Positions 7,994 to 17,327 of a stretch of DNA of 64,000 bases are shown piece by piece. The position numbers and the translations under genes are program-made. Under the pieces are notes generated by a model that was not told where the DNA came from, made no database searches, and worked only from the letters and a program-made list of their open reading frames with translations. The number at the start of each line of letters is the position of its first letter. The first letter of the stretch is position 1. The DNA comes from Pseudomonadota bacterium (GTDB taxonomy: Bacteria > Bdellovibrionota > UBA1018): the NCBI GenBank assembly GCA_027485695.1, contig JAIXQO010000001.1, positions 496,001 through 560,000 on the forward strand, given 5' to 3'.

Positions 7994-8640
7994 CCCGAGT
8001 GTTGGTCCTCGATTATGACGGAATGGTGGTAGAGAGCGTCGGCGTGAAGACCGAAGCATTCGCCCGTCTCTATGCACCTTACGGTGAATCTGTCGTAAAA
8101 TCCGTGGTCGACCATCACTTGAAAAACGGCGGTCTTTCCCGCTACGAGAAGTTCCGTTACGCGCACAAAAATTTCCTCGGTCGCGAGATCACCGAACAGG
8201 AATCGCAGGAGATGGGCCGCGCGTTTGAAACGCATGTCGAGGCGGCGGTTTGCGAATCTCCCTATGTAGTCGGCGCGCTGGAGTTTTTGCAGCATTGGTC
8301 GCAGCGACTTCCCATCTTCATCGCTTCAGGAACACCGGAGTCCGAACTTCGTCGGATCTTGGTTCAGCGCGGTGAAGCTCAGTATCTCGTTCGCGCATAC
8401 GGTAGTCCGACTAAGAAATCCGCAATCCTTCGATCGATTCAAGAATCGTGTGGAGTGAGTTACTCCGAAATGCTTTTTGCCGGCGACTCGATCAATGATT
8501 TTGAGCCCGCACACGAACTCGGAATCCCCTTCGTCGGACGACTGATGCCTGGGGAACGCTCGCCGTTTCCCGATGGGACGCACGCATCTGAAAAACCTTT
8601 TGCACTGCTCGATGAACGACTACAGGAAGGACGCAAATGA
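7990..8640 (+). CDS. HAD-superfamily phosphatase
   Basis: 216 aa, the size of a C1-capped HAD phosphatase such as GmhB/Gph/NeuB-9-phosphate phosphatase relatives. Motif I is D8-Y-D10-G-M, with the nucleophile and acid Asp conserved but Met where Thr or Val is usual. Motif II is IASGT, and motif IV is FAGDSINDFEPA. The helical cap lies between about residues 17 and 90. ATG overlaps the cyclase stop. It probably removes phosphate from a sugar-phosphate intermediate in this cassette, for example a nonulosonate-9-phosphate or a heptose or glycerate phosphate. Confidence 0.8.
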   Translation: MTRVLVLDYDGMVVESVGVKTEAFARLYAPYGESVVKSVVDHHLKNGGLSRYEKFRYAHKNFLGREITEQESQEMGRAFETHVEAAVCESPYVVGALEFLQHWSQRLPIFIASGTPESELRRILVQRGEAQYLVRAYGSPTKKSAILRSIQESCGVSYSEMLFAGDSINDFEPAHELGIPFVGRLMPGERSPFPDGTHASEKPFALLDERLQEGRK

Positions 8641-10388
8641 TCCAAACTCTCGTTCGCCTGTACCATCGCTATCCGGGTTCGAGCGTCGCGCTCGTTTTAC
8701 TCCTGCTCGTTGAAAACGCGCTCGAGCTCCTCGGTATCGCCATGATTGTTCCCGTGTTGGGATACTTGGTCGGTCAGTCTCAGGGTTCGCTCCTCCCTCA
8801 TTTTGTGAGTCAGTTCCTCGAGGGCAAAAGCATGGAGCTGGTCTTCGCGATGCTCGTGCTTGTTTTCATCGCTAAATCAGTCGTTCAAGGCGCTGGCCGT
8901 ACTTGGTCGGCGCGATTTTGTTCTAAAATTTTCAAGAGCTACCAAATCGAACTCTCTGATGTTGTCCTGGCAAGCAAGCTTGGACAGGTTCGGGCCGTCA
9001 AAGAAGGCACCCTGATCAATGCGGTCGTTCAGGAGGCAAACCGTGCGAGTTTGACCTATCTGTATTCCAATCAGTGGCTCACTGCCGTGCTCTCGATTCT
9101 CGCATACGGCGTGCTCACGTTTTCGATTTCTCCGCTCTTGACGATCACGGCCCTCATTTTAGGTGCGATTTCGTTTTATCCACTCGGTTGGATCAATCGC
9201 ATTTGCGAGAGACATGGATCCGAATACACGGATATCCAAGAGCGACTCCAGACGGATCTCATTGAGCTCGCGCACGGGTTTAAATGGATCAAGGCGCATG
9301 GCTTAGAGCCCAAACTCTCGACTCGATTCAACGATTTGATCGAGAAAAACCGCTACCACTGGGAGCGGATCTATTTCTGGTCGGGCGCGATGCCGCTTTT
9401 CACGCACCCAATCGGAATTTTCATCCTGAGCGTCCTGATTGTGATGGGAATGCGGATGAACATCGAATTTCCTAAGCTCGTCGCGTTTCTGATCTCTTTT
9501 CAGCGATTGATTCCGATGGTTTCCTCTGCGCAGAACCTCAAGAACAATTTTCAAGTAACCCTACCTGGTCGAGATCGCATCGAAGCGCTCTTCAAGGATT
9601 TCCGCAATGAACGCGAAGAGGGCGGCAAGCATGAACTGAGCTCATTCGCGAAAACGGTCGAGTTCAAAGGCGTTTCCCTCAAGTTCGCTTCTGGCCAGAG
9701 CGTTTTGAATGGAATCGACCTCAAGATTTCTCGTGGGGATTATGTAGGACTGATTGGGCCGAGCGGTCAGGGCAAGACGACGCTCGTCGACGTACTGCTG
9801 GGACTCTATCGACCGACCGGTGGTGGAGTCTTCGTGGACGGTACGGATCTGAGCGAACTCACCCTTTCGAGCTGGCGCTCGCAGATCACCTACGTTTCGC
9901 AAGAAGGGTTTTTCGTAGACGATAGCCTTCGAGCCAATTTACTTCTGGGCGTCGACCGAGAGGTCTCGGAATCCGAACTTCAAGAAACACTCACCCTTGC
10001 TCAGTGCGGATTCGTGAAAAATCTTCCCGAAGGGGTCGAGACTCGTATGGGTGCCCGCGCCTCTCGTCTTTCGGGCGGAGAACGCCAACGAATCGCGCTT
10101 GCGAGAGCGCTGTTACGTCGCACTCCGATCATCATTCTGGATGAGGCGACAAGCGCCTTGGACAATGCGACCGAAGCGACCATTTGGTCGGCGCTCGAAG
10201 AGAAACGCAAAAAAGACGGTCTGACGCTGATCGTGATCGCGCACCGTCTCAGTACTTTGAAAAACGCAGATCGCATCTTGGCGGTCGAGCAAGGAAAAGT
10301 CATCGAAGAAGGAAGCTGGCAATCCTTGGCAGCCAACCCAGATTCGATGCTCTCAGAGCTTTGGAAAGGTAAGGCGGAAACTTCATGA
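8637..10388 (+). CDS. ABC exporter, full half-transporter (PglK/MsbA-like flippase)
   Basis: 583 aa with an N-terminal membrane domain (about residues 15-320, six predicted helices) fused to an ATPase. Walker A is GPSGQGKTT near residue 374, the signature is LSGGERQRIALARALL, Walker B is IIILDEATSAL and the H-loop is VIAHRLST. The first helices (ENALELLGIAMIVPVLGYL) resemble PglK-type lipid-linked-oligosaccharide flippases, and the size is right. It probably homodimerises in the inner membrane and flips an undecaprenyl-linked glycan. No Wzx flippase is seen in the window, which supports this role. It is co-translated with the HAD gene and rfbF. Confidence 0.85.
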   Translation: MIQTLVRLYHRYPGSSVALVLLLLVENALELLGIAMIVPVLGYLVGQSQGSLLPHFVSQFLEGKSMELVFAMLVLVFIAKSVVQGAGRTWSARFCSKIFKSYQIELSDVVLASKLGQVRAVKEGTLINAVVQEANRASLTYLYSNQWLTAVLSILAYGVLTFSISPLLTITALILGAISFYPLGWINRICERHGSEYTDIQERLQTDLIELAHGFKWIKAHGLEPKLSTRFNDLIEKNRYHWERIYFWSGAMPLFTHPIGIFILSVLIVMGMRMNIEFPKLVAFLISFQRLIPMVSSAQNLKNNFQVTLPGRDRIEALFKDFRNEREEGGKHELSSFAKTVEFKGVSLKFASGQSVLNGIDLKISRGDYVGLIGPSGQGKTTLVDVLLGLYRPTGGGVFVDGTDLSELTLSSWRSQITYVSQEGFFVDDSLRANLLLGVDREVSESELQETLTLAQCGFVKNLPEGVETRMGARASRLSGGERQRIALARALLRRTPIIILDEATSALDNATEATIWSALEEKRKKDGLTLIVIAHRLSTLKNADRILAVEQGKVIEEGSWQSLAANPDSMLSELWKGKAETS

Positions 10389-11158
10389 AAACTGTGATCT
10401 TGTGCGGGGGCAAAGGCACTCGCATAGCCGAAGAAACCATCACGAAACCGAAACCCATGATCGAGATCGGCGGACGTCCGATTCTCTGGCACATCATGAG
10501 CCATTATTCGGCTCATGAGTGTTCGGAATTCATTTTGGCGCTCGGTTATAAAAGCGAGTACATCAAAGACTATTTCCAACGCCTTTCGCTCCTGAATAGC
10601 GATTTCTCGATCGATCTTCTGACGGGAAAAACGCAGCTGCTGAGCGAATCCCCCAAGAATTGGAAAGTGAGTCTCATCGATACGGGACTTGAATCCATGA
10701 CCGGTGGTCGATTACGCCGCCTGCGTCCTTACCTCGAGAAAGAAGCCTATTTCGGACTCACCTACGGGGATGGACTGAGCGACATCAATATTCAAGACCT
10801 CATCCAGTTCCATAAAAAGCACGGCAAGATGGTTACCGTTTCAGGTGTTCGCCCTCCTGCTCGTTTCGGTGAGATGACCCTGAACGGAAACACGGTGACT
10901 CGTTTCGCAGAAAAACCGCAGGCGAGTGTCGGCTGGATCAACGGTGGTTTTATGATCTGCTCTTCGAAAATTTTCGATTACCTAGAGGACGACTCGACGA
11001 TCCTCGAGAAATCTCCGCTTGAGCGCATCGCCGACGAAGGTCAGTTGATGGCCTATCAACACGAAGGATTCTGGCAGTGTATGGACACGCTTCGCGACAA
11101 GTTGCTGCTCGAGCAACTTTGGGACAGCGGCAAGGCTCCCTGGAGGGTTTCGACGTGA
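10385..11158 (+). CDS. rfbF: Glucose-1-phosphate cytidylyltransferase
   Basis: 257 aa, the standard RfbF length. LCGGKGTR near residue 6 is the nucleotide-binding loop, followed by TKPKPMIEIGGRPILWHIM, which is characteristic of RfbF rather than RmlA. TYGDGLSD is the metal-binding Asp strand and GWINGGFM the sugar-binding segment. It makes CDP-glucose from CTP and glucose-1-phosphate, feeding the dehydratase encoded next. Overlaps of 4 bases join it to the flippase upstream and to rfbG downstream. Confidence 0.92.
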   Translation: MKTVILCGGKGTRIAEETITKPKPMIEIGGRPILWHIMSHYSAHECSEFILALGYKSEYIKDYFQRLSLLNSDFSIDLLTGKTQLLSESPKNWKVSLIDTGLESMTGGRLRRLRPYLEKEAYFGLTYGDGLSDINIQDLIQFHKKHGKMVTVSGVRPPARFGEMTLNGNTVTRFAEKPQASVGWINGGFMICSSKIFDYLEDDSTILEKSPLERIADEGQLMAYQHEGFWQCMDTLRDKLLLEQLWDSGKAPWRVST

Positions 11159-12255
11159 GCCGCTTCGGTGATTTTTACGCAGGCAAAAGAGTGCTCGTGA
11201 CCGGTCACACCGGTTTCAAGGGCAGTTGGCTTGTTCTCTGGTTGAATTCCCTGGGCGCGCGAGTCGCCGGATATTCCGATCGCATTCCAACGAGTCCTTC
11301 TCATTTTGAGGGCGCCGACCTGGCGGGACTCGTCGAAGATTTCCGTGGTGACGTGAGCAATGCGGCGGCAGTTCGCGCCGTGTTCGAGAAGTTTCAGCCA
11401 GAGATCGTGTTTCATTTGGCAGCTCAAGCGATTGTTCGCGAGAGCATCGAGAATCCGGCCGCTACGTTTCAAACTAATATCATGGGTACGATCTCGGTAT
11501 TAGACGCCGTACGCTCGTGTCCAAGCGTTCGCCAAGCAGTCTTCGTCACAAGCGACAAGTGCTATGAAAACGTCGAATGGGAATTTGGTTACCGTGAAAC
11601 AGACGCCTTAGGCGGCAAAGATCCGTACAGCGCCTCTAAGGCGGGTGCTGAAATCGCCTTTCACGCCTATCACTCCACGTATTTCAATCAAGACGGCGCC
11701 GCTCGCATCGCAACCGCACGCGCGGGAAACGTGATCGGTGGTGGCGATTGGGCCGATCATCGCATTGTTCCTGACTGCGTTCGCTCTTGGCTCAAGGGCG
11801 ACGAAGTCGTGCTCCGCAGTCCCAAGTCCACGCGACCTTGGCAGCACGTACTTGAACCGCTGGGGGGTTACCTCCGTCTCGGGCAAATCCTGGGCGAAAA
11901 ATCCGAAGGCATCTCGGGCGAAAGTTTCAACTTTGGTCCGAACGCGGACGTGATCGAATCGGTGGGCGAGTTGACCCAAGGTTTGTCCCGTCACTGGCCG
12001 GGCGTGAAATACCGGATCGAGGCCAAAGGGGGGGCTGCTCACGAAGCGGGTCTTCTGAAACTGAACTGCGATCGCGCGCTTCTTCGACTGGGTTGGAAAC
12101 CGACGCTGAAACTCGAGGAGACCCTTGAGCTCACGGCCGAATGGTACCGCGCTTCTTCGAGCAAAAATCCCACTGAACTGCGGAAACTCTCCCTCTCGCA
12201 GATCGAATCTTATGAGTCCAAAGCTCGCGAGAGGAACCTGGTATGGGCGAAATAG
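11155..12255 (+). CDS. rfbG: CDP-glucose 4,6-dehydratase
   Basis: 366 aa. A GTG start at 11155 gives a GTGA overlap with rfbF and the normal N-terminus (SRFGDFYAGKRVLVTG); the in-frame ATG upstream would lie deep inside rfbF and is rejected. TGHTGFKGSW binds NAD, YSASK carries the catalytic Tyr-Lys, and ESIENPAATFQTNIMGT is typical RfbG. It forms CDP-4-keto-6-deoxyglucose. No RfbH (E1 dehydrase) is found in the window, so the product is more likely a 6-deoxyhexose than a 3,6-dideoxyhexose, unless RfbH lies outside. Confidence 0.92.
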   Translation: MSRFGDFYAGKRVLVTGHTGFKGSWLVLWLNSLGARVAGYSDRIPTSPSHFEGADLAGLVEDFRGDVSNAAAVRAVFEKFQPEIVFHLAAQAIVRESIENPAATFQTNIMGTISVLDAVRSCPSVRQAVFVTSDKCYENVEWEFGYRETDALGGKDPYSASKAGAEIAFHAYHSTYFNQDGAARIATARAGNVIGGGDWADHRIVPDCVRSWLKGDEVVLRSPKSTRPWQHVLEPLGGYLRLGQILGEKSEGISGESFNFGPNADVIESVGELTQGLSRHWPGVKYRIEAKGGAAHEAGLLKLNCDRALLRLGWKPTLKLEETLELTAEWYRASSSKNPTELRKLSLSQIESYESKARERNLVWAK

Positions 12256-12704
12256 CCTTGCTCGAGGGAATGGCTTTTACCTCGCTCAAGGTCATGCGAG
12301 ATGACCGTGGTGCGGTTTTTCACATGGTGAAAAACCAACCCGTCGCTGAGTTTTCGATCGGAGAGGTCTATTTTTCCCAGGTAAATCCGGGGGTTGTCAA
12401 AGGCTGGAAACGCCATCAACGGATGACGCAAAACGTTTCGGTTCCGGTGGGAATCGTTCGATTCGTGATTTTTGACCCCCGAGAGTCGTCCTCGACGGCG
12501 AACCAAGTTTGTGTGATTGAAACGGGACCGAATCAATACGGCAGGATTAAAATTCCGCCTGGTTTGGTCTATAGTTTCGGTTGTCTGAGCAGTGAGCCGG
12601 CATTGATCGTGAATTGTGCTGATCTCGCGCACGAAGCTCAAGAAAGCGAAGCGTTTCCCCTGTCGACGGACTGGATTCCGTATCGATGGGAGAAGAACGC
12701 CTAA
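12243..12704 (+). CDS. RmlC-like sugar 3,5-epimerase family cupin
   Basis: 153 aa, a jelly-roll protein of the dTDP-4-dehydrorhamnose 3,5-epimerase family. The segment GVVKGWKRHQRMTQN (residues 50-64) corresponds to the RmlC active-site strand, but the histidine (H58) sits two residues later than in classical RmlC, as in shorter related sugar epimerases/isomerases. It overlaps the end of rfbG by 13 bases, so it probably acts on CDP-4-keto-6-deoxyglucose or a derived sugar. C-terminal residues after the barrel are short. Exact epimerisation site is unknown. Confidence 0.72.
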   Translation: MGEIALLEGMAFTSLKVMRDDRGAVFHMVKNQPVAEFSIGEVYFSQVNPGVVKGWKRHQRMTQNVSVPVGIVRFVIFDPRESSSTANQVCVIETGPNQYGRIKIPPGLVYSFGCLSSEPALIVNCADLAHEAQESEAFPLSTDWIPYRWEKNA

Positions 12705-12714
12705 GGAAATACGA

Positions 12715-14700
12715 ATGGGAATTGCGATGAAACCGATGAGCCTTTTCACGATCGTTCGCAAAGCGGTCCTCCGAATCAAGATTCAGCACATTGTGACGGA
12801 TACGGTCATCATATTCGCTGCTTTCTACGCGGCCCTCGCCGTGCGCGTCGGTTTAGGCGCCGATTTCCAAGTTTTCCTTCCGACGCTCCATCACAATATT
12901 TTAATTTTCGTCGGACTCCGGATTCTGACCCTGCACCTGATGGGTCTCTACGATATCATCTGGCGTTATATTTCCGTTCGTGACGTGATTCACCTGAGCA
13001 CCTCGGTCCTTGTGTCAGTCATCGCGGTAGCTTCATCGACGTTCTTCTTGGACCTCGGTCGTCTACCACGCTCGGTTTTCATCATCGATGGACTCTTTGT
13101 CTTGTTGGGACTCGCCGGTGTACGCCTCGCTCGCCGGTACTGGTTCGATCTCTCCACGAAACGGGCCATTCACCGCGATGGCCGCCGCGTCCTGATCTAC
13201 GGTGCCGGACAAAACGGTCGCACGCTCGCTTCTCGATTCAGCACGGATTTCAATCTACGCGCGAACGTCGTGGGTTTCGTCGACGACGACAGTAACAAGA
13301 TTGGTCGTATGGTTGCCGGAAACAAAGTGCTCGGCAGCTCGGCCGACATCCCGGACATTCTGAAACGCTACGAGGTGCAGGATCTCGTGATCGCGATTTC
13401 CAATCCAAGCGGTGAAACCATCCGCGATGTGTATCAAGCGTGTCAGGCGTTTCGCGTTCGTCCGAAAATCATCTCGGGCTCCGCTCAACAGTGGGCCGTC
13501 AAGAGTCCGCTCGAAATTTTGCGCGACGTTCAGCTCTCGGATTTGCTCTCGAGACAGGTGAAAAACATCGATCAGTCGACAGTGAAAAAACTCCTGACCG
13601 GCAAGCGCGTGCTCGTGACGGGCGCTGGTGGATCGATCGGAAGTGAGCTCTCTCGCCAGATCTATAGTTTCGCGCCTTCGCGACTGCTGCTTCTGGATCA
13701 CTCCGAGTATAACCTTTATCAAATTGACCAAGAGCTCCGGTCCGCGACCGACGAACTCGGTCCCGTGACTCCACTCCTCATGAACGTCCGCGACAAAAAA
13801 GCACTCGCGAACGTGTTCCGTGATCATGCACCTGAGATCGTCATTCATGCGGCCGCCTATAAGCATGTTCACTTGGTCGAAAAAAATCCGTTCCTCTCGA
13901 TCCTGAATAATGTGCTGGGTACGCATGAGCTCGTTGAGCTGTGTAAGGCGCATAACGTTGAGACTTTCGTCCTCGTATCCACCGACAAAGCCGTCAACCC
14001 AATTGGCCTCATGGGCGCGACAAAACGCTTGTGCGAAATGATTGTGACTCTCGCCGGGCGCGAGACGAATCGTCGTTATTGCGCCGTTCGTTTCGGAAAC
14101 GTGCTCGGTAGCAGCGGCAGTCTCATCCCGCTCGTCAAAGAACAGATCCTCAAACGTGAGCCGATCACGATTACGGATCCCGAGATGCGTCGCTATTTCA
14201 TGTTGATTCCCGAAGCCGTGTCACTCGTGCTTCAAGCAAGCGCACTTTCGGCACCGGGAGATATCGCCGTTCTCAAGATGGGCGAGCTCGTTAAGATCGT
14301 CGACCTTGTTCATAACCTCATCACCTTGATGGGTAAAACGGTCGAAGAAGTACCAATCATTTTCACAGGAAAACGCCCGGGAGAGAAGCTTTTCGAAGAA
14401 CTGTATTTAAGTGGTCGAGAAGTGGATACCTCGAACCCGGACATTTTGATGGTTCCTCGAGGGGACGCTCTTCCAGAAGAATTGAACAGCCAAGAACTCA
14501 ATCGTGAGCTTCAGCTGCTGTTCAAGGAGTGCGAAGACGAGAACCGAAATGCACTTGCCCGCGTTCGTCATCTGATCGAGCCGGTCACGGGTCCCGTTTC
14601 GGTCGAATTGAGTTCGCAGGAATCGTCCGAAGTTGAGGACGAAACTCTGACGGGAATCGTGGGGGTCGCCGATCGATCTCATCGCGGTAATCTTCACTAG
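12715..14700 (+). CDS. Membrane-anchored UDP-sugar 4,6-dehydratase, WbpM/PglF/CapD family
   Basis: 661 aa with ATG at 12715 and AAGGA at 12703-12707; an in-frame ATG further upstream would overlap the previous gene by about 90 bases and is rejected. Four N-terminal helices (about residues 18-125) precede a Rossmann-like CoA-binding-type domain with YGAGQNGRTLA and a C-terminal SDR with TGAGGSIGSEL. The active site has STDKAVNPIGLMGATK, where Met replaces the usual Tyr, the hallmark of the large WbpM/PglF group. It probably makes UDP-4-keto-6-deoxy-GlcNAc (leading to QuiNAc, bacillosamine or FucNAc) for the initiating or core sugar. Its 5'-most neighbours are the CDP-glucose genes. Confidence 0.9.
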   Translation: MGIAMKPMSLFTIVRKAVLRIKIQHIVTDTVIIFAAFYAALAVRVGLGADFQVFLPTLHHNILIFVGLRILTLHLMGLYDIIWRYISVRDVIHLSTSVLVSVIAVASSTFFLDLGRLPRSVFIIDGLFVLLGLAGVRLARRYWFDLSTKRAIHRDGRRVLIYGAGQNGRTLASRFSTDFNLRANVVGFVDDDSNKIGRMVAGNKVLGSSADIPDILKRYEVQDLVIAISNPSGETIRDVYQACQAFRVRPKIISGSAQQWAVKSPLEILRDVQLSDLLSRQVKNIDQSTVKKLLTGKRVLVTGAGGSIGSELSRQIYSFAPSRLLLLDHSEYNLYQIDQELRSATDELGPVTPLLMNVRDKKALANVFRDHAPEIVIHAAAYKHVHLVEKNPFLSILNNVLGTHELVELCKAHNVETFVLVSTDKAVNPIGLMGATKRLCEMIVTLAGRETNRRYCAVRFGNVLGSSGSLIPLVKEQILKREPITITDPEMRRYFMLIPEAVSLVLQASALSAPGDIAVLKMGELVKIVDLVHNLITLMGKTVEEVPIIFTGKRPGEKLFEELYLSGREVDTSNPDILMVPRGDALPEELNSQELNRELQLLFKECEDENRNALARVRHLIEPVTGPVSVELSSQESSEVEDETLTGIVGVADRSHRGNLH

Positions 14701-14731
14701 TTTTTAGTCAGGTGAGCGATTTCGAGCGGGC

Positions 14732-15874
14732 CTATTTTTTGCCGGTTTCTGGATTGCGTAACTTTTTCCCTAAATAGTGGGAGAAGTAGAATCCACTCTC
14801 ATTTGCCATATGAGCGCCGTTCTCCATGGGTAGAGAAAATGGAGGGAGTTCTGCGCCTAGATTGATCACCGGTCTAGAGAGTTTGAACCGCTGAGCATAA
14901 TCGCGAAGCGTATAATAGTGATAGTCGTAGGGTGATGCATGGATCACAAAGATGGTCGGAAGATCGAGTTCGCTTAAGTAGTCTGCAACTTGTTGTACCT
15001 GCAAAGCGTTCTTTTCAGTCTCTGAGGTGGGCTCAATCGGTTTTCCGTCGTCAACCACTGCGAACAATCGTGGAGTAGCGACCCAGTAGGTACTGGTACC
15101 GTACGCATGGATCAACCGTCTCTTGCGAGTCTCTTGCGCTTGATCGCGGATCTGATTCGGAACCATCTCTTCGTAAAAAGAGATGGCGGGTAACTGCAAA
15201 AATAATTGGGTTCTGAGTTGTCCGGTGAGCTCTTTCTGCCCACTTCGATAGCGTTGGAATAGAGACTTGAATGAAATCTGATCTGTTTTAGAACGGTCTT
15301 TTTGCAAAAGGTTTCCGAAATCTTCCTCAGAGAGTTTTCCGATCTTCCGTACCTGTTCCGGATGGATGACCAGGCTTGCGTCGAGCCCTGATTGGATCGT
15401 CCAGTAGTCGAACATCAGAGCGATGGATCCGTCTTTCTTCAGGTAGTGGCGAGCAATGACGCGGATTAAATCGATGGTTTCCCGATTAAGATATTGAGAT
15501 TGCCAGCCGAAGACACCGACTTTGAGTCCGCTGCTTCGTTCAATGACCGACGGAATGAGCCCGTAAGTTGAACTGTCTCCAAAAATGAGAAGATCATATT
15601 TCTGAGCAGATTCTTGGAATACCGGTGAGAGATTCCAAAAGTTATCTTCGCGTAGTTCTTTGGTTAAAGTGAATGACACTTGTTCCAATGGCGAGAGAGA
15701 TAGCGCGGAGGCTACACGTTGATAAGCGTCAGCTAATGGATGTATTTCGATTCCACTCATCAGATCACTTCGGGATTCGTTCCGCTTGCTTGCGATGTTC
15801 CAGGCGAAAACGACAATTGCACCCAGTATCCAGGAGCCGATCAGTAGTCGTATATAACGTTGATGTTGCGACAT
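14732..15874 (-). CDS. SGNH-hydrolase-like membrane-anchored protein, partner of MBOAT
   Basis: 380 aa. A single N-terminal hydrophobic helix (about residues 8-26) anchors it to the inner membrane with the rest in the periplasm. FGDSSTYG holds the SGNH nucleophile Ser (GDS, residues 99-101), and a late NGAHMAN segment could supply the catalytic His. Its ATG overlaps the MBOAT stop by one base (TAATG). Pairs of MBOAT and SGNH/AlgJ/DltD-like proteins O-acetylate secreted glycans, so this is the likely periplasmic acetyl-transfer or esterase partner. Family assignment is from the motif and context; overall similarity to a named member is not obvious. Confidence 0.7.
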   Translation of the reverse strand: MSQHQRYIRLLIGSWILGAIVVFAWNIASKRNESRSDLMSGIEIHPLADAYQRVASALSLSPLEQVSFTLTKELREDNFWNLSPVFQESAQKYDLLIFGDSSTYGLIPSVIERSSGLKVGVFGWQSQYLNRETIDLIRVIARHYLKKDGSIALMFDYWTIQSGLDASLVIHPEQVRKIGKLSEEDFGNLLQKDRSKTDQISFKSLFQRYRSGQKELTGQLRTQLFLQLPAISFYEEMVPNQIRDQAQETRKRRLIHAYGTSTYWVATPRLFAVVDDGKPIEPTSETEKNALQVQQVADYLSELDLPTIFVIHASPYDYHYYTLRDYAQRFKLSRPVINLGAELPPFSLPMENGAHMANESGFYFSHYLGKKLRNPETGKK

Positions 15875-17250
15875 TAGAATTGGAAGTAAATGTAAGGTTG
15901 TTCTTGGCCACTGAGTAGAACGCTGAGCAGGAACAAGAGTGGAAGTAAGACCCAGTGTCCGAATCGAATCCGCAAGGTGGGATAGCCGTCTGGCGCGACT
16001 TCATAGAATTTTAGAGTGTGGTCAACCACGAGAAAACAGACGGCTAACGCTAAGGGAAGTAGATGGTAGGGCGAAGCGGATCCAATCCAGGTCGTGTTGG
16101 GTACCGCGTGCAGCATCTTGCGGAGTAGGAGATAGGCGTCCCCAACCGGAAGCCTGAAAAAACTCCAGGCACTCATCACAATGATGAGTGTGATGGCAGT
16201 GCGAAATGGTCGAGAGAGTTTGGTGATGGCTGGATCAAATAGGCGCTCCAAGACTAAAAATATTCCGTGGATACTTCCCCAAACAATGAAGTTCCATCCC
16301 GCGCCATGCCAGAGTCCCGAGAGAAAAAAAACGATCATCAAATTGAGATGCGTGCGCCAAAGCGAGCGTCGAGATCCTCCGAGAGGCAAGTAAACGTAGT
16401 CGCGGAACCACTGCGATAGGCTGATATGCCATCGGGTCCAAAAGTCTCTGAGCGACTGAGCTTCGTATGGATAGTTGAAGTTCGCGGGCAGGCGGAAGCC
16501 AATCAAGAGCGCGAATCCGATCGCCATATCGCTGTAACCACTAAAATCAAAATAGATTTGAGCTGTGTAGCCGACGAGAGTTGACCAAGCATCCAGTACG
16601 CTCATTCCTGAGACGCCATATTCAATATTCCAATTTACATAGGCCCCCAAGTTGTCGGCAAAGAGCAGTTTTTTGACCAGTCCGCCTGTTACGAGAGTGA
16701 GCGAAAGCGCGATTATATCGGGCGTTAGCATGGTCCGAGAACGCATATTCGTGATCATGTTTTTAGATCGCAAAATGGGTCCGGATGCGAGGTGTGGCCA
16801 AAAAGCAGTGAACAATACGGCTTCGCTCAAGTTTTTGAGTGGCTTCACCTCACCTCGATAGAGATCGACGAGGTGCCCGATGATGGTGAACGTATAAAAC
16901 GAGATTCCGATGGGTAGCAGTATGTCGAGCGTGCGATCGGGGCGCGAGAAAACTTCGGCGCAGAAAAAATTGTAATATTTGAAAAATCCGAGAATCCCCA
17001 AATTCAATGCGATGGATCCGATGAAGATAGCACGCGAGCGGTTCGAGATTTTCTGAGAAACTGCGAACATGAGTGCGGTCTGAAAAGTGATCAATGCAAT
17101 GAATGGCGGAAACCAAACGCCATAGAGGACGAGAGAGGAGCATGAAATAAATCGATTCATGTGCTCCGTGGTCAGACGGGATCTCAAAAAAAAGAAGAGT
17201 CCAAAAAAAACAGCTATGAGTAGCAGCGATAGGTTTTCAGTGAAATCCAT
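15874..17250 (-). CDS. MBOAT-family O-acyltransferase (AlgI-like)
   Basis: 458 aa, about ten membrane helices. The diagnostic stretch RDFWTRWHISLSQWFRDYVYLPLGG (two parts, around residues 268-292) and the catalytic His H315 in SGLWHGAGWN are clear. FDFSGYSDMAIG near residue 235 is also conserved. Members move acetyl groups across the inner membrane to decorate alginate, teichoic acid or other glycans. It is translationally linked to the SGNH protein. In this locus it probably O-acetylates the surface glycan after or during export. Confidence 0.9.
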   Translation of the reverse strand: MDFTENLSLLLIAVFFGLFFFLRSRLTTEHMNRFISCSSLVLYGVWFPPFIALITFQTALMFAVSQKISNRSRAIFIGSIALNLGILGFFKYYNFFCAEVFSRPDRTLDILLPIGISFYTFTIIGHLVDLYRGEVKPLKNLSEAVLFTAFWPHLASGPILRSKNMITNMRSRTMLTPDIIALSLTLVTGGLVKKLLFADNLGAYVNWNIEYGVSGMSVLDAWSTLVGYTAQIYFDFSGYSDMAIGFALLIGFRLPANFNYPYEAQSLRDFWTRWHISLSQWFRDYVYLPLGGSRRSLWRTHLNLMIVFFLSGLWHGAGWNFIVWGSIHGIFLVLERLFDPAITKLSRPFRTAITLIIVMSAWSFFRLPVGDAYLLLRKMLHAVPNTTWIGSASPYHLLPLALAVCFLVVDHTLKFYEVAPDGYPTLRIRFGHWVLLPLLFLLSVLLSGQEQPYIYFQF

Positions 17251-17327
17251 AGGAAATGATCTTCTTTTTTAAATGATCTCTCTACTTTGCTTCGAATATA
17301 TCACGCAAGCGATGCTGACCATTTCAG

